Notes: generated from the sequence alone by a model not told the origin. A stretch of 64,000 nt of DNA from Streptomyces sp. NBC_00306 (GCF_036169555.1 NZ_CP108032.1:3596001-3660000), one strand, 5' to 3'; shown: positions 46,097 through 56,785, numbered from the stretch's first letter. A program made the numbers and translations.

Positions 46097-49001
46097 GGTC
46101 GTCCGGCAGGGCCTCCGCGAGCACCTCCGCGAGGTGCCGTGCGCGGTGGCCCTCCAGCTGGGCCAGCTGCGTACGGCAGGAGAAGCCGTCCGCGAGGAGT
46201 TCCGCGTCCGGGCCCGCCGTGCGGACCGCCGGGAGGAGCTGGTCCTCCGCGCAGGCCACCGACACCTCGTAGTGGCCGCGCTCGAAGCCGAAGTTGCCGG
46301 CCAGTCCGCAGCAGCCGCCGCTCAGCTCCCCTTCCAGACCCGCGCGTTCACGCAGCCGGCGTTCCGCGTCATCGCCGAGGACCGCGTGCTGGTGGCAGTG
46401 CGTCTGGCCGGCCACCGGGCGATCCAGGCGCGGCGGTGTCCAGTCCGGGGCGCACTCCTCCAGCGCCTGGGCGAAGGTGCGGACCGATGCGGCGAGGCGC
46501 GCCGCGCGGGGGTCGTCCGGCAGGAGTTCGGGGAGGTCCGTCCGCAGCGCCGCCCCGCAGCTCGGCTCCAGGACGACCACGGGGGCGCCCAGGTCGAGCA
46601 GCGGCTCCACGGTGTCCAGGGTGCGGCGCATCACCGTGCGGGCGCGGTCGAGCTGGCCGGTGGAGACGTAGGTGAGGCCGCAGCAGACCCGGCCGGGCGG
46701 CACGACGAGGCCCAGGCCCGCGGACTCCATGACCCGTACCGCGGCCCGGCCGACCTCCGGGGAGAGGTGGTCGGTGAACGTGTCCGGCCACAGCACGGCC
46801 GTACGGCTTGTCGCGAGAACCTCCGTACGGCCTCGCAGATGCCCGGCCAGCCAGGTGCGGAACGTCTCCGGGGCCAGCCGCGGGATGTCCCGTTCGGGCG
46901 CGATGCCGCCCAGCCGCTTGGCGACGGACGCCAGCGGCCGGACCCGGGCCGCAGCGTTGACGAGCCGGGCGAAGGGGGCCGCCGCACGCAGCCACTCGGG
47001 CAGCCGGCCCATGGCGTAGTGGGACGCGGGCCGGCGGCGCCCCGCGTAGTGGTGATGCAGGAACTCCGCCTTGTACGTGGCCATGTCGACGCCCACCGGG
47101 CAGTCGCTGCGGCACCCCTTGCACGACAGGCACAGGTCGAGCGCGTCCCGCACCTCGGGGGAACGCCAGCCGTCCCGCACGATCTCGCCCGCCAGCATCT
47201 CGTGCAGCAGCCGGGCCCGGCCGCGGGTGGAGTGCGCCTCCTCGCCGGTGGCGCGGAAGGACGGGCACATCACTCCGCCGCCCGAAGCGGCCGATGTCGT
47301 ACGGCACTTGGCGACGCCCACGCACCGCCGCACCGCGCCGGCGAAGTCGCCGCCGTCGTGCGGGTAGCCGAAGGCCACGTCGATCCTCTCCCGGGGGAGC
47401 ACGGCGAAGCGGAGGTTGGCGTCGAGGCGGTCGGGGCGGGCCAGCATGCCGGGGTTCATGCCGCCGGCCGGGTCCCACAGGTCCTTGAACCGGCCGAAGA
47501 GGCCGACCAGTTCGTCCCCGTACATCTTCGGCAGCAGCTCCGCGCGCGCCTGGCCGTCGCCGTGTTCGCCCGACAGCGAGCCGCCGTGGGCGACGACGAG
47601 TTCGGCGACCTCCTCGGAGAATCGGCGGAAGGCCCGCACACCCGGCTCGCTCAGCAGGTCGAAGTCGATACGGACGTGGATGCAGCCGTCGCCGAAGTGC
47701 CCGTACGGCGTGCCGCGCAGGCCGTGCGCCGCCAGCAGCGCCCGGAAGTCGCGCAGATAGGCGCCCAGCCGGGCGGGCGGCACCGCGCAGTCCTCCCAGC
47801 CGGGCCAGGCCTCCGTGCCGTCGGGGGTGCGGGTCGCCGTGCCGGCCGCGTCCTCGCGCACCCGCCACAGGGCGCGCATGCCGGCCGGGTCGTCGACCAC
47901 CGTGCCGTCCAACGCGTCGGCCGCGCGGAGCACGGCCTCGGCGCCGGCCCGTGCCTCGGCCGCGGTGTCCCCGCCGGTCTCCACGAACAGCCACGCGCCG
48001 CCGCGCGGCAGCCCGTGGCCGGGGGGCACCAGGTCCTCGGCCATGCCCTCGACGGTCAGCGGGCGGAGCGGAAGGAGCCCGGAGGCCGCCTCGGCCGCCG
48101 CGCTCTCGTCGGGGTAGCCGAGCACCGCGAGGGCCCGGGCCCGGGGCGCGTCGACGAGCCGTACGGTCGCCTCCGTCAGCACGCCGAGCGTGCCCTCGCT
48201 GCCGCAGAACGCGCGGGTCAGGTCGACGCCCTTCTCGGGCAGCAGCGCGTCCAGCGCGTAGCCGGAGATCCGGCGGGGCAGCCCGTCCGTGAACCCGGTG
48301 CGCAGCAGGGCGAGATGGCCGTCGACGAGTTCGCGCAGGCCGGCGGGGGCGCCGGAGTCCCAGCCACGGCCGAGGCGCAGTGCGGCGCCGTCGTAGGTGG
48401 TCACGGAGAGGCCGTGCACGTTGTCGGCGGTCGTGCCCCAGGCCACCGAGTGCGCGCCGCAGGAGTTGTTGCCGATCATCCCGCCGATCGTGCAGCGGGC
48501 GTGGGTGGAGGGGTCGGGGCCGAAGGTGAGGCCGAGGGGGCGTACGGCGTCGCGGAGGGTGTCCAGCACGACGCCGGGCTGGACGACCGCCGTGCGGGCC
48601 TCGGCGTCCACGTCGAGCACGGCCCGCATGTGGCGGGTGAAGTCGAGCACGACGCCGATGCCGGTGGCCTGCCCGGCAATCGACGTACCCGCGCCGCGCG
48701 GCACGACGGGCACCTCGTACTGCCGGCAGACCGCGAGTGCGGCGGCCACGTCGTCGGCGTCCCGGGGTGCGACGACGCCGACCGGTACCCGCCGGTAATT
48801 GGAGGCGTCCATGGTCATCAGGGCTCTGCCGGCGGCGGAGAAGTCCACCTCGCCGCGCATGTCCCGCCCGAGGGCCCGCGCCAGCTCGCCCGTCGCGCCG
48901 GCCGTCGTGCGGGTGTCCGCGGACCCGGAGTGCGCCTCCCGCACCCGGGCAGAGCTGCCGTCCGGCTGCCGGTCCGGCCCCGTCTGTCGCTGTTCCGCCA
49001 T
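46083..49001 (-). CDS. FAD-linked oxidoreductase with FeS and CCG domains (GlcD-GlcF-type fusion)
   Basis: This protein of about 972 residues has the FAD-binding domain of the vanillyl-alcohol-oxidase family (VVPRGAGTSIAGQATG, GNNSCGAHSVAWGTT), FAD-oxidase C domain (GYALDALLPEKG, HVRIDFDLLSEPG, GEHGDGQARAELLPKMYG), an FeS region (CLSCKGCRSDCPVGVD), and two CCG domains (RVCCGLTYVSTGQLD, GGCCGLAGNFG). This unites GlcD and GlcF functions in one chain and suggests D-2-hydroxyacid (lactate or glycolate type) oxidation feeding electrons to the membrane. The start is uncertain: ATG 49001 is favoured, ATG 49013 is possible. Confidence 0.9.
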   Translation of the reverse strand: MAEQRQTGPDRQPDGSSARVREAHSGSADTRTTAGATGELARALGRDMRGEVDFSAAGRALMTMDASNYRRVPVGVVAPRDADDVAAALAVCRQYEVPVVPRGAGTSIAGQATGIGVVLDFTRHMRAVLDVDAEARTAVVQPGVVLDTLRDAVRPLGLTFGPDPSTHARCTIGGMIGNNSCGAHSVAWGTTADNVHGLSVTTYDGAALRLGRGWDSGAPAGLRELVDGHLALLRTGFTDGLPRRISGYALDALLPEKGVDLTRAFCGSEGTLGVLTEATVRLVDAPRARALAVLGYPDESAAAEAASGLLPLRPLTVEGMAEDLVPPGHGLPRGGAWLFVETGGDTAAEARAGAEAVLRAADALDGTVVDDPAGMRALWRVREDAAGTATRTPDGTEAWPGWEDCAVPPARLGAYLRDFRALLAAHGLRGTPYGHFGDGCIHVRIDFDLLSEPGVRAFRRFSEEVAELVVAHGGSLSGEHGDGQARAELLPKMYGDELVGLFGRFKDLWDPAGGMNPGMLARPDRLDANLRFAVLPRERIDVAFGYPHDGGDFAGAVRRCVGVAKCRTTSAASGGGVMCPSFRATGEEAHSTRGRARLLHEMLAGEIVRDGWRSPEVRDALDLCLSCKGCRSDCPVGVDMATYKAEFLHHHYAGRRRPASHYAMGRLPEWLRAAAPFARLVNAAARVRPLASVAKRLGGIAPERDIPRLAPETFRTWLAGHLRGRTEVLATSRTAVLWPDTFTDHLSPEVGRAAVRVMESAGLGLVVPPGRVCCGLTYVSTGQLDRARTVMRRTLDTVEPLLDLGAPVVVLEPSCGAALRTDLPELLPDDPRAARLAASVRTFAQALEECAPDWTPPRLDRPVAGQTHCHQHAVLGDDAERRLRERAGLEGELSGGCCGLAGNFGFERGHYEVSVACAEDQLLPAVRTAGPDAELLADGFSCRTQLAQLEGHRARHLAEVLAEALPDDLSRE

Positions 49002-49198
49002 GTCTCTCAGCATGCCCCCGTCACTCCCGTCACACCGCCGCGAAACGGGCCGGTCCGGCGGCCGCTCTCTGCCAGGCCTTGGCAAAGCCGGGGGGGAAGA
49101 GCCCAAAGTGATCGCCAACTCTCCTATAGTGACGAGCACTTGATCGGGAACACGCGGCTCCAGTTCTGCCCCCGCCACCCCTCGGAAGGCAACACTCG

Positions 49199-49832
49199 AT
49201 GACCGGCACCGCTCAGAAGCGATGACCCGCGGTACGCGGGCGGTCCCCCGGCCGGGCCACACCCCACGCCTGTCGGGACGACCGAGAACACACTGAAGAT
49301 CGTCGTCGTCGGCGGCTTCGGCGTCGGCAAGACCACGATGGTCCGCTCCGTCAGCGAGATACGCCCGCTGCACACGGAGGAGGTGATGAGCCGCGCCGGC
49401 CGCAGCCTGGAGGACACCAGCAGGGTCAGCGGCAAGAACGCCACCACCGTCGCGTTCGACTTCGGCCGGATCACCGTCGCCGACCGCAGCGTCCTCTACC
49501 TCTTCGGCGCCCCCGGCCAGAAGCGCTTCTGGTTCCTGTGGGAACGGCTGCTGGCCGGCACGATGGGTGCGGTCGTCCTCGTCGACACCCGTTGCCTCGA
49601 CGAGGCCTGGTACGCCCTGGACCGCCTCGAACACCACGGCATGCCGTACATCGTCGCGGTGAACGACTTCGGCGGACCGCTGCACAGCGACGAGCACATC
49701 CGCGAGGCGCTCGCGCTCGGCCCCGACGTGCCGATGGTGGAGTTCGACGCCCGCGACCACTCGTCCAGCAAATTCGTCCTGATCGCGCTGGTCGAGCATC
49801 TGCACGCCCTGGCGGTCCGCCACAAGGGCTGA
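49199..49832 (+). CDS. CvnD-like small GTPase, reading frame shifted near the start
   Basis: The product from about 49290 has a P-loop GGFGVGKTT, the DxxG-region FGAPGQKRFWFLW and VNDFGG near the base-recognition site, typical of the MglA/CvnD-type GTPases of Streptomyces conservons. This frame is open from 49203 but has no ATG, GTG or TTG before ATG 49338, which is past the P-loop. ATG 49199, with GGAAGG 8 bp upstream, opens a different frame that stops at TGA 49223 after MTGTAQKR. Skipping one base there would join the two into a normal-looking N-terminus. No cvnA, cvnB or cvnC neighbour is present. A frameshift mutation, a sequence error or a CTG start (49293) all remain possible. Confidence 0.75.
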
Positions 49833-49918
49833 GCCCGCCGGTGACGCCGGCCACCGGTACGACCGTCATATGGGCAGCTGTCTCATCCGCCGGACCGCGT
49901 CCGCGCGACGCCCCGTGA

Positions 49919-51055
<1,137 letters not shown>

Positions 51056-51073
51056 CACCCACGTCGTACGAAT

Positions 51074-51107
51074 GAGGGGCCCGGCGGCCGAGGCGGCCGG
51101 GCCCCTC
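51074..51107 (+). terminator. serC terminator
   Basis: GAGGGGCCCGGC (51074-51085) and GCCGGGCCCCTC (51096-51107) form a perfect 12-bp stem, 18 bp past the serC stop; then CGTC follows. No U-tract, as usual in Streptomyces. Confidence 0.85.
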
Positions 51108-51218
51108 GTCGTCCCGATGGGCGCGGGCTCGGCCGGATGGAGCAGCGGCGCGGGCAGGGGCGGGGCGGCCGCCCGATGCTGAGCGTGCCCATCGTGCTCG
51201 CCCACCGGGAGAACCACC

Positions 51219-52391
51219 GTGCCGCTGCCCCGACGCTCGCCGCTTCGTCTGTCCGCCGCCGCCCTGCTGACCGCCGCCGCTCTCGCCGGGCTGATGTCCG
51301 CGCCCGCCCGCGCCGCCGACCCCGCCGGCTCCGACCACGACCGCGCGCTGCAACGGCAGTTGCGGCAACTGATCGCCGCCCCGGGCGGGCCGCCCGGCAT
51401 CATCGCCGTCCTCCGGCGCGACGGCCGCTCGGAGGTCCACCGCGCCGGTGTCGCCGAGATCGGCACGGACCGGCCGGTCCGGGTGAGCGACCACATGCGG
51501 ATCGCCAGTACGGCCAAGGCGTTCAGCGGAGCGGTCTCCCTCCGCCTCGTCGACCGCGGGAAGCTGCGCCTGGACTCCACCATCGGCAGGGTGCTGCCCC
51601 GGCTGCCGCGCGCCTGGCACCGGGTCACGCTGCGGCAGTTGCTCAACCACACGAGCGGCCTCCCGGACTACTCCGAGGACCGTGAGTTCCTGGAGCTCCT
51701 GGCCGCGGACCCGCGGCGGCGCTTCGACTCCCGCCGGCTGCTCGACTTCGTCGCCGGCGAGCCGCTCCGGTTCCGGCCGGGCTCGCGGTACCGGTACTCC
51801 AACTCCGACAACATCGCCGTGGCCCTGATGGCGGAGGCGGTCACGGGCCGGCGCTACGAGGACCTGCTCGCCCGTCTTGTGTACCGCCCGCTCGGTCTGC
51901 GCGACACCAGCCTTCCGCAGGGCTACGAGCTGCCCGAGCCGTACCTGCACGGCTACGACGTCACCCCGCCGGACCCGCCGGAGGACGTCTCCGAGGTGCT
52001 CAGCGCGTCCGGCATCTGGGCGTCCGGCGGCATCGTCTCGACACCGCGGGACATGACGGCGTTCGTCCGCGGCTACGCGGGCGGCCGGCTGATCTCGGCG
52101 CGGACGCTGCGCGAACAGCGGCGCTGGGTCGCGGGCGCGTCGGAGCCGGCGGGGCCGGGCGCGAACAAGGCCGGTCTCGCGATCTTCCGCTACGCGACAC
52201 GGTGCGGGGTGGTGTACGGCCACACCGGCAACTTCCCCGGCTACACGCAGCTGATCGCGGCGACGGCCGACGGCAGGAGGTCGCTGACGTTCTCGATCAC
52301 GACCCAGGTGAACCGGCTGAACAAGCCGGAGCTGCTGGAGCAACTGCGGGACGTCCAGGAGGACTTCGTCTGCGAGCTGCTGCGCCGGTAG
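51219..52391 (+). CDS. Secreted serine hydrolase, class C beta-lactamase/DD-peptidase (S12) family
   Basis: This 390-residue precursor has a Sec signal (basic PRRSPLRLS, core AAALLTAAALAGLMSA, cleavage after ARA). The penicillin-binding motifs are present: SxxK in IASTAKAF, YxN in YRYSNSDN, and HTG in GHTGNFPG. It looks like an alkaline D-peptidase or esterase of the S12 family acting on cell-wall or D-amino-acid substrates outside the cell. GTG 51219 has GGGAG 7 bp upstream. It is convergent with the Drr-type exporter, with a hairpin between them. Confidence 0.9.
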   Translation: MPLPRRSPLRLSAAALLTAAALAGLMSAPARAADPAGSDHDRALQRQLRQLIAAPGGPPGIIAVLRRDGRSEVHRAGVAEIGTDRPVRVSDHMRIASTAKAFSGAVSLRLVDRGKLRLDSTIGRVLPRLPRAWHRVTLRQLLNHTSGLPDYSEDREFLELLAADPRRRFDSRRLLDFVAGEPLRFRPGSRYRYSNSDNIAVALMAEAVTGRRYEDLLARLVYRPLGLRDTSLPQGYELPEPYLHGYDVTPPDPPEDVSEVLSASGIWASGGIVSTPRDMTAFVRGYAGGRLISARTLREQRRWVAGASEPAGPGANKAGLAIFRYATRCGVVYGHTGNFPGYTQLIAATADGRRSLTFSITTQVNRLNKPELLEQLRDVQEDFVCELLRR

Positions 52392-52407
52392 ACGCGCGCG
52401 CCACGCG

Positions 52408-52438
52408 GGTGGGGCCATCCCCCCGTTCCGGCCCCACC
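52408..52438. terminator. Bidirectional hairpin between convergent genes
   Basis: GGTGGGGCC (52408-52416) pairs perfectly with GGCCCCACC (52430-52438), 17 bp after the hydrolase stop and 37 bp after the permease stop on the other strand. Confidence 0.75.
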
Positions 52439-52474
52439 TGCGAGCGACCCGCGCTCAGGTCCCGGCGCGCGACG

Positions 52475-53344
52475 TCAGCGGCTCAGACGCTGGAAGCGGC
52501 GGACCGCCAGCGGCAGGAACACCGCCGTCACGGCCAGCGGCCACACCACCGCCATCAGCACCCCGTGCTCCTGGATCCAGCTCCCGTCCCCCGCCACCGG
52601 GTTGCCGAACAGCTCCCGGGTCGCCGCGGCCGTCGACGAGATCGGGTTCCATGCCGCGACCGTGCCCAGCCAGTCGGGCATCGACGACGGCGGGACGAAG
52701 ACGCTGGAGATCATCGTGAGCGGGAACACCACCGCGTAGAGACCGCCCGCCGCCTCCGGGCTCGGCACCAGCAGGCCCAGCCAGATCCCGACCCAGATCA
52801 GACTGAACCGCAGCAGGACGAGCAGCGCGAACGCGGCCGCCGTGCCCAGGAGTCCGCCGTCCGAGCGCCAGCCCATCACCAGGGCCGTGGCCGCGAGGAT
52901 CGTCAGCTCGGCGCAGGCCACGATCAGATCGTTGACCCCGCGGCCGGCGACGACCGCGGACGGTGCCATCGGCATCGAACGGAAACGGTCGATGACCCCC
53001 TTCGAGGAGTCGGTGACGACCGAGATGGCCGTGTTCATGAAGCCGAAGGCCATGGTCATCACGAACATGCCCGGCATCAGGAAGTCGCGGTAGTCGCCCC
53101 CGCCCGGCGGCTTCATCGCGCCGCCGAAGACATAGCCGTACAGCAGCACGGAGACGATGGGGAAGCCCAGCTGCCAGGCGATGTAAGAGGGTTGGCGCCG
53201 GTAGTGGGTCAGCCCGCGGCGTACGACGTTCCAGCAGTCCAGCACCGCCCAGTACAGCCGGCGCTCCCCCTCGGTCTCGACCCGCAGATCGACGGCGGCG
53301 ACACCGGTGGGCGCCGGTCCGCTGCGGTCCATGACGTCGCTCAT
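52475..53344 (-). CDS. ABC-2-type exporter permease (DrrB-like)
   Basis: This 289-residue membrane protein has six hydrophobic helices after a cytoplasmic N-terminus of about 55 residues ([22 protein letters not shown] begins the first). [17 protein letters not shown] forms the ABC-2 loop, and the [18 protein letters not shown] motif is typical of DrrB/ABC2 permeases. ATG 53344 overlaps the ATPase stop (ATGA). It forms an exporter for hydrophobic or antibiotic-like compounds with the preceding subunit. Confidence 0.93.
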   Translation of the reverse strand: MSDVMDRSGPAPTGVAAVDLRVETEGERRLYWAVLDCWNVVRRGLTHYRRQPSYIAWQLGFPIVSVLLYGYVFGGAMKPPGGGDYRDFLMPGMFVMTMAFGFMNTAISVVTDSSKGVIDRFRSMPMAPSAVVAGRGVNDLIVACAELTILAATALVMGWRSDGGLLGTAAAFALLVLLRFSLIWVGIWLGLLVPSPEAAGGLYAVVFPLTMISSVFVPPSSMPDWLGTVAAWNPISSTAAATRELFGNPVAGDGSWIQEHGVLMAVVWPLAVTAVFLPLAVRRFQRLSR

Positions 53345-54369
53345 GCCGCGCTCACCTCGGTCTTCTCGGTCGTCCCGGTCGAGTCGGTCTTCTCGGTCGA
53401 GTCGGTCTTCTCGGTCGCGTCGGGTGTCTCGGTACGGTGGCCGGTCAGGCGCAGGAACACGTCGTCCAGGCTGGGCCGGCGCAGGCCGATGTCCTCGACC
53501 GCGACGCCCGCGTCCTGGAGGGTGCGCGCCACCTCGGTCAGCGCCGCCACCCGGTCGGTCACCGTCGCGTGCACCCGGCGCTCCTGCTCGCTGGTCTCCG
53601 GCCGGCCCTGCGCGACGCGCGCGACCACGGCAGCGGCCGCCGGCAGGTCCGCGGGATCACCGACCACGACCTCGATACGGTCGCCGCCCACGCGGTTCTT
53701 CAGCCCGTCGGGGGTGTCGTCGGCGATGGCCCTGCCCTGGTCGATGACGGTGATGTGCGAGGCCAGCTTGTCGGCCTCGTCGAGGTACTGCGTCGTCAGC
53801 AGCACGGTCGTCCCGCCCGCCACCAACTCTCTTACGGCCTTCCACACTTCGCCGCGCCCGCGCGGGTCGAGGCCCGTCGTCGGCTCGTCCAGGAACAGCA
53901 CCTCGGGCGCGAGGATCATCGAGGCGGCGAGGTCGAGGCGTCTGCGCATGCCTCCGCTGTACTGTCCGACGCCCTTGTCCGCCGCCTCCACCAGGTCGAA
54001 CTGCTCCAGCAGTTCACCGGCGCGCAGCGCGGCCCGCCTGCCGCCCAGATGGAAGAGCCGCCCGAACATCTCCAGGTTCTGGCGGCCGGTGAGGATCTCG
54101 TCGACGGCGGCGTACTGACCGGCGAGCCCGATCCTGCCGCGGACCCGGCGGGGGTCACGTGTGACGTCGACGCCGGCGACCCGCGCCCGTCCGCGGTCGA
54201 ACCGCAGCAGCGTACTGAGGACGCGCACGGCGGTGGTCTTGCCGGCGCCGTTCGGCCCGAGCAGACCGTGCACGGTGCCCCGGCGCACGGCCAGGTCGAA
54301 GCCGTCGAGTGCGCGCTTGTCCCCGTATCTCTTCTCGATCGCTTCGGCGAGTACGGCGTGTTCGTTCAC
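53341..54369 (-). CDS. ABC exporter ATP-binding subunit (DrrA-like)
   Basis: This 342-residue ATPase has Walker [10 protein letters not shown], signature [11 protein letters not shown], Walker [14 protein letters not shown], and a DrrA-type C-terminal domain ([16 protein letters not shown]). The end is a short repeat tail of Thr, Glu, Lys, Asp and Ser encoded by an 18-bp-type tandem repeat (about 53356-53420). GTG 54369 has GGGAGGG upstream. It is divergent from a TetR gene with a double operator between them, so substrate-induced efflux is likely. Confidence 0.95.
   Translation of the reverse strand: MNEHAVLAEAIEKRYGDKRALDGFDLAVRRGTVHGLLGPNGAGKTTAVRVLSTLLRFDRGRARVAGVDVTRDPRRVRGRIGLAGQYAAVDEILTGRQNLEMFGRLFHLGGRRAALRAGELLEQFDLVEAADKGVGQYSGGMRRRLDLAASMILAPEVLFLDEPTTGLDPRGRGEVWKAVRELVAGGTTVLLTTQYLDEADKLASHITVIDQGRAIADDTPDGLKNRVGGDRIEVVVGDPADLPAAAAVVARVAQGRPETSEQERRVHATVTDRVAALTEVARTLQDAGVAVEDIGLRRPSLDDVFLRLTGHRTETPDATEKTDSTEKTDSTGTTEKTEVSAA
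53356..53420. repeat. 18-bp-type tandem repeat in the end of the drrA-like gene
   Basis: GTCTTCTCGGTCGAGTCG recurs in tandem with variants, encoding a Thr-Glu-Lys-Thr-Asp-Ser type tail on the minus strand. In-frame, so length change would only lengthen or shorten the tail. Confidence 0.75.
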
Positions 54370-54398
54370 GAGCCCTCCCGGCAGGACGGATGACAGAC

Positions 54399-54442
54399 AA
54401 CTGGGTACGGTGTACTCACAAGAGAGTACAGCGTACCCAGTT
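54399..54442. promoter_or_regulatory. Double TetR operator between the exporter and its regulator
   Basis: Two 15-bp pseudo-palindromes, GGGTACGGTGTACTC (54403-54417) and GAGTACAGCGTACCC (54424-54438), are arranged as an inverted pair. Together they form a 19-bp-arm inverted repeat, AACTGGGTACG ... CGTACCCAGTT, with one mismatch and a 6-nt centre. Their centre-to-centre spacing of 21 bp, two helical turns, would let two dimers sit on one face. Confidence 0.75.
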
Positions 54443-54468
54443 CTTGTCCAGCGCATTAGGCTGAAGCC

Positions 54469-55320
54469 ATGACGACCGAAACGAGCGGCAGCGGAGACAT
54501 CTCCCGCACCCTGGAGCTCCTGTGGGGCACGGGCGAGCGTCCGAGCCGGGGCCCGAAGCCCGGCCTGACCCTCGACCGGATCGTGACGGCGGCCGTCGAG
54601 ATCGCCGACGCGGAGGGGCTGGCGGCCGTCTCGATGCGGCGCCTGTCCACGGAACTGGGCGCCGGCACGATGACGCTCTACCGGTACGTCCCCGGCAAGG
54701 CCGAGCTGCTCGACCTGATGCTGGACCGGGTCGGCGGCCAGCCCCCGGCCACGAAGGAGCCCGAGGCGGACTGGCGCGCCGCGATCGACGCCCTGGCGCG
54801 CGGCTACCTCACGCTCTACCGGGAGCACCCCTGGCTCCTCAAGGTCAACCAGGCCAGAACGGTCCTCGGCCCGAGCGCGCTACGGGGACTGGAGTACGCG
54901 CTGACGGGCCTTCAGGACATGGGCCTCACGGACCCCGAACTGATCTCCGTGATCATCGCGACGCAGAGCTTCGTGATGGGCATCGCCCGGATGGAGATCG
55001 AGACGATCGAGGCGGCGAAGGCGACGGGCCGGAGCGACGAGGACTTCTGGGAGGGCCAACGGCCGTTCCTGGAACGGGCGATGCTGAGCGGGGAGTACCC
55101 GCGGATGGCGGCGCTGGCGGAGGACACGTTCAGCAGGGACTTCGACCATTTCGAGTTCGGGCTGGGGAGGCTGGTGGCCGGCCTGGAGGCCCTGGTCCGC
55201 GACCGCGCATCGAGCCCTGCCGGGACAACAGGCCGCGCATCCAGCCCCGCCGGGACTACGGGCCGCGCATCCAGCCCCGCCGGGACAACGGGCCGCACAT
55301 CAAGCCCCGCCGGCGATTGA
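54469..55320 (+). CDS. TetR-family regulator of the Drr-like exporter, with a repeat-derived C-terminus
   Basis: This 283-residue protein has an N-terminal TetR helix-turn-helix (LTLDRIVTAAVEIADAEGL, VSMRRLSTELGAGTMTLYRYV) and a TetR_C-type domain with LNQAR-like segment VNQARTVLGPSALR. The last 40 residues are four tandem RASSPAGTTG-type units encoded by 30-bp direct repeats (55203-55317). These units share sequence with the adjoining intergenic repeats. The core fold should end near residue 240, so the tail is probably a recent addition. ATG 54469 has GAAG upstream. Confidence 0.9.
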   Translation: MTTETSGSGDISRTLELLWGTGERPSRGPKPGLTLDRIVTAAVEIADAEGLAAVSMRRLSTELGAGTMTLYRYVPGKAELLDLMLDRVGGQPPATKEPEADWRAAIDALARGYLTLYREHPWLLKVNQARTVLGPSALRGLEYALTGLQDMGLTDPELISVIIATQSFVMGIARMEIETIEAAKATGRSDEDFWEGQRPFLERAMLSGEYPRMAALAEDTFSRDFDHFEFGLGRLVAGLEALVRDRASSPAGTTGRASSPAGTTGRASSPAGTTGRTSSPAGD

Positions 55321-55620
55321 GGCGCGGGGTCCGGGGCAGCGCCCCGCGAACCGGCCGCACCATCACTACCGGGCACGCCCTACGGCCGTGTCCTCAAACG
55401 CCGGACGGGCTGAACCTGCCCCGCACACCAAGCCCCGCCGGGACAGCAGGCCACACATCAAGCCCCGCCGGCGATTGAGGCGCGGGGCCCGGGGCAGCGC
55501 CCCGCGAACCGCCCGCACCATCACTGCCGGGCACGCCTGCCGGGACAACAGGCCGCACAATTCAGCCCCGCCGGCGATTGAGGCGCGGGGTCCGGGGCAG
55601 CGCCCCGCCAACCGGCTGAA
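55203..55620. repeat. Tandem 30-bp repeats and 48-bp GCCGGCGATTGAGG repeats
   Basis: Four 30-bp units (55203-55317, coding) lead into three copies of a roughly 48-bp hairpin unit at 55303, 55461 and 55563. Each reads AGCCCCGCCGGCGATTGAGG and then GCGGGGTCCGGGGCAGCGCCCCGC, a stem-loop. CCTCAAACGCCGG, the inverted partner, occurs near 55394. The 313-bp gap 55321-55633 contains nothing else. Confidence 0.85.
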
Positions 55621-55633
55621 CCTGCCCGCACAC

Positions 55634-56617
55634 TCAGCCGCGCCGCAGCATCCGCTTCAGGCCCAGCACCAGCGCCGTCGCCGCCGCCAGACCGATCACC
55701 GCGTAGGTGAAACTGTTCTGGTCGTCGTCGGCACCCTCGCCCCCGCCGCCGCCCGCCGCACCGTCCTTCCCCGACGGCGACGTCCCGCCCGACGCCTCGT
55801 CCTTGCCGAGCGGCACCCGCTCCACCTCGCTCTGCTCCCCCTCCGTCCCGAACATCAGCGCCTTGCCGTCCGTCGTGTACGTGACCGACTCCGCCTGGCC
55901 CTGGATCGGCGCCTTCACCCGGTGGTCCGCGCCGAGGCGGCCGTTCGTCCACTCGTAGCCGCGGGCGCTGAAGTACGAACGCAGCACCAGCTCCTTCCCG
56001 TCCGGCGAGAACGCGCCGTCGGTCACCCACGGCACCTCCCCGACCCGGCGGAAGGTGTTCGTACCGGACCGGGTGAGTTCGGCCGGGCCCTCGTACAGAC
56101 CGCCGCCGTCCTCGTTCTTCGACGCGATGTAGACCCGCCCGGTCTTCGGATGGACCATCATCGCCTCGGCGTTGCGGGCTCCGTCGGCGTACGTGACCGT
56201 GTACTGCGTGGCGTTCACGGTCATGTCCTTGAGCGCCTTCGGCTCGGGGAACGTGTAGATCCACACGTGGTCCCAGCTGCCGTTGAGGTTGTCCCCGATG
56301 TCGCCGACGTAGACCTTGCCGTCCGGGCCGACCGAGATCGCCTCCATGTCCCGCGGAGTGCCCACCCCGCGCAGGGTGATCGTCGCGACCGTCTTCCCGG
56401 TCCGGGAGTCGACGGCGAACACCCGCGGCTCGTCCTGGTCGTTGTGCGTCCAGTACACCCCCGAGTGCGCCCGGCTGGCGGCGAGGCCGCTGGACTCCGT
56501 GACCCGCGGGTCCGTGATCGTGAAGCCGGGGTCCTCCGACGTTGCGGAAGCGGCCGGCACGGCGGCGAGCAGGACGAACGCGGCGGCAGCGGCGGTGACG
56601 TACGGAAGCGAACGCAT
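55634..56617 (-). CDS. Secreted, C-terminally anchored beta-propeller-like protein
   Basis: This 327-residue precursor has a Sec signal (MRSLPYVTAAAAAFVLLAAV, cleavage after SA) and a propeller-like body (SSGLAASRAHSGVYWTHND, DMEAISVGPDGKVYVGDIGDN, EAMMVHPKTGRVYIAS). A Gly/Ser/Asp-rich linker precedes a single C-terminal membrane helix with MLRRG. It resembles SdiA-regulated or esterase-like propeller proteins, and the ligand is unknown. ATG 56617 lies after GGGGC. It is bordered by the repeat field at its 3' end. Confidence 0.8.
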   Translation of the reverse strand: MRSLPYVTAAAAAFVLLAAVPAASATSEDPGFTITDPRVTESSGLAASRAHSGVYWTHNDQDEPRVFAVDSRTGKTVATITLRGVGTPRDMEAISVGPDGKVYVGDIGDNLNGSWDHVWIYTFPEPKALKDMTVNATQYTVTYADGARNAEAMMVHPKTGRVYIASKNEDGGGLYEGPAELTRSGTNTFRRVGEVPWVTDGAFSPDGKELVLRSYFSARGYEWTNGRLGADHRVKAPIQGQAESVTYTTDGKALMFGTEGEQSEVERVPLGKDEASGGTSPSGKDGAAGGGGGEGADDDQNSFTYAVIGLAAATALVLGLKRMLRRG

Positions 56618-56785
56618 GCCCCAAGCCTGCCATCCCGCCCGGGTTCCGGCCCGCGCCCCCGGAACCGCCTCCCGGCGACCGCGCCCGCACCCGCGCCCGC
56701 ACAGGCACAGGCACAGGCACAGGCACCACCCCCGTGGCCGGTCTCACATCGCGGCCCAGCCGTCCCGTCCGCCATGATGTGCCCC

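Noticed and set aside
46014..49202. Open frame of more than 1000 codons antisense to the FAD/FeS dehydrogenase
   Set aside because: Same kind of high-GC shadow frame; the sense strand has clear family motifs over its whole length.
49199..49232. Programmed +1 frameshift of the prfB type in the CvnD-like gene
   Set aside because: The shift site CGA-TGA-C has no slippery codon that could re-pair in the +1 frame and no upstream stimulatory Shine-Dalgarno at the right spacing. A mutation or sequence error is simpler.
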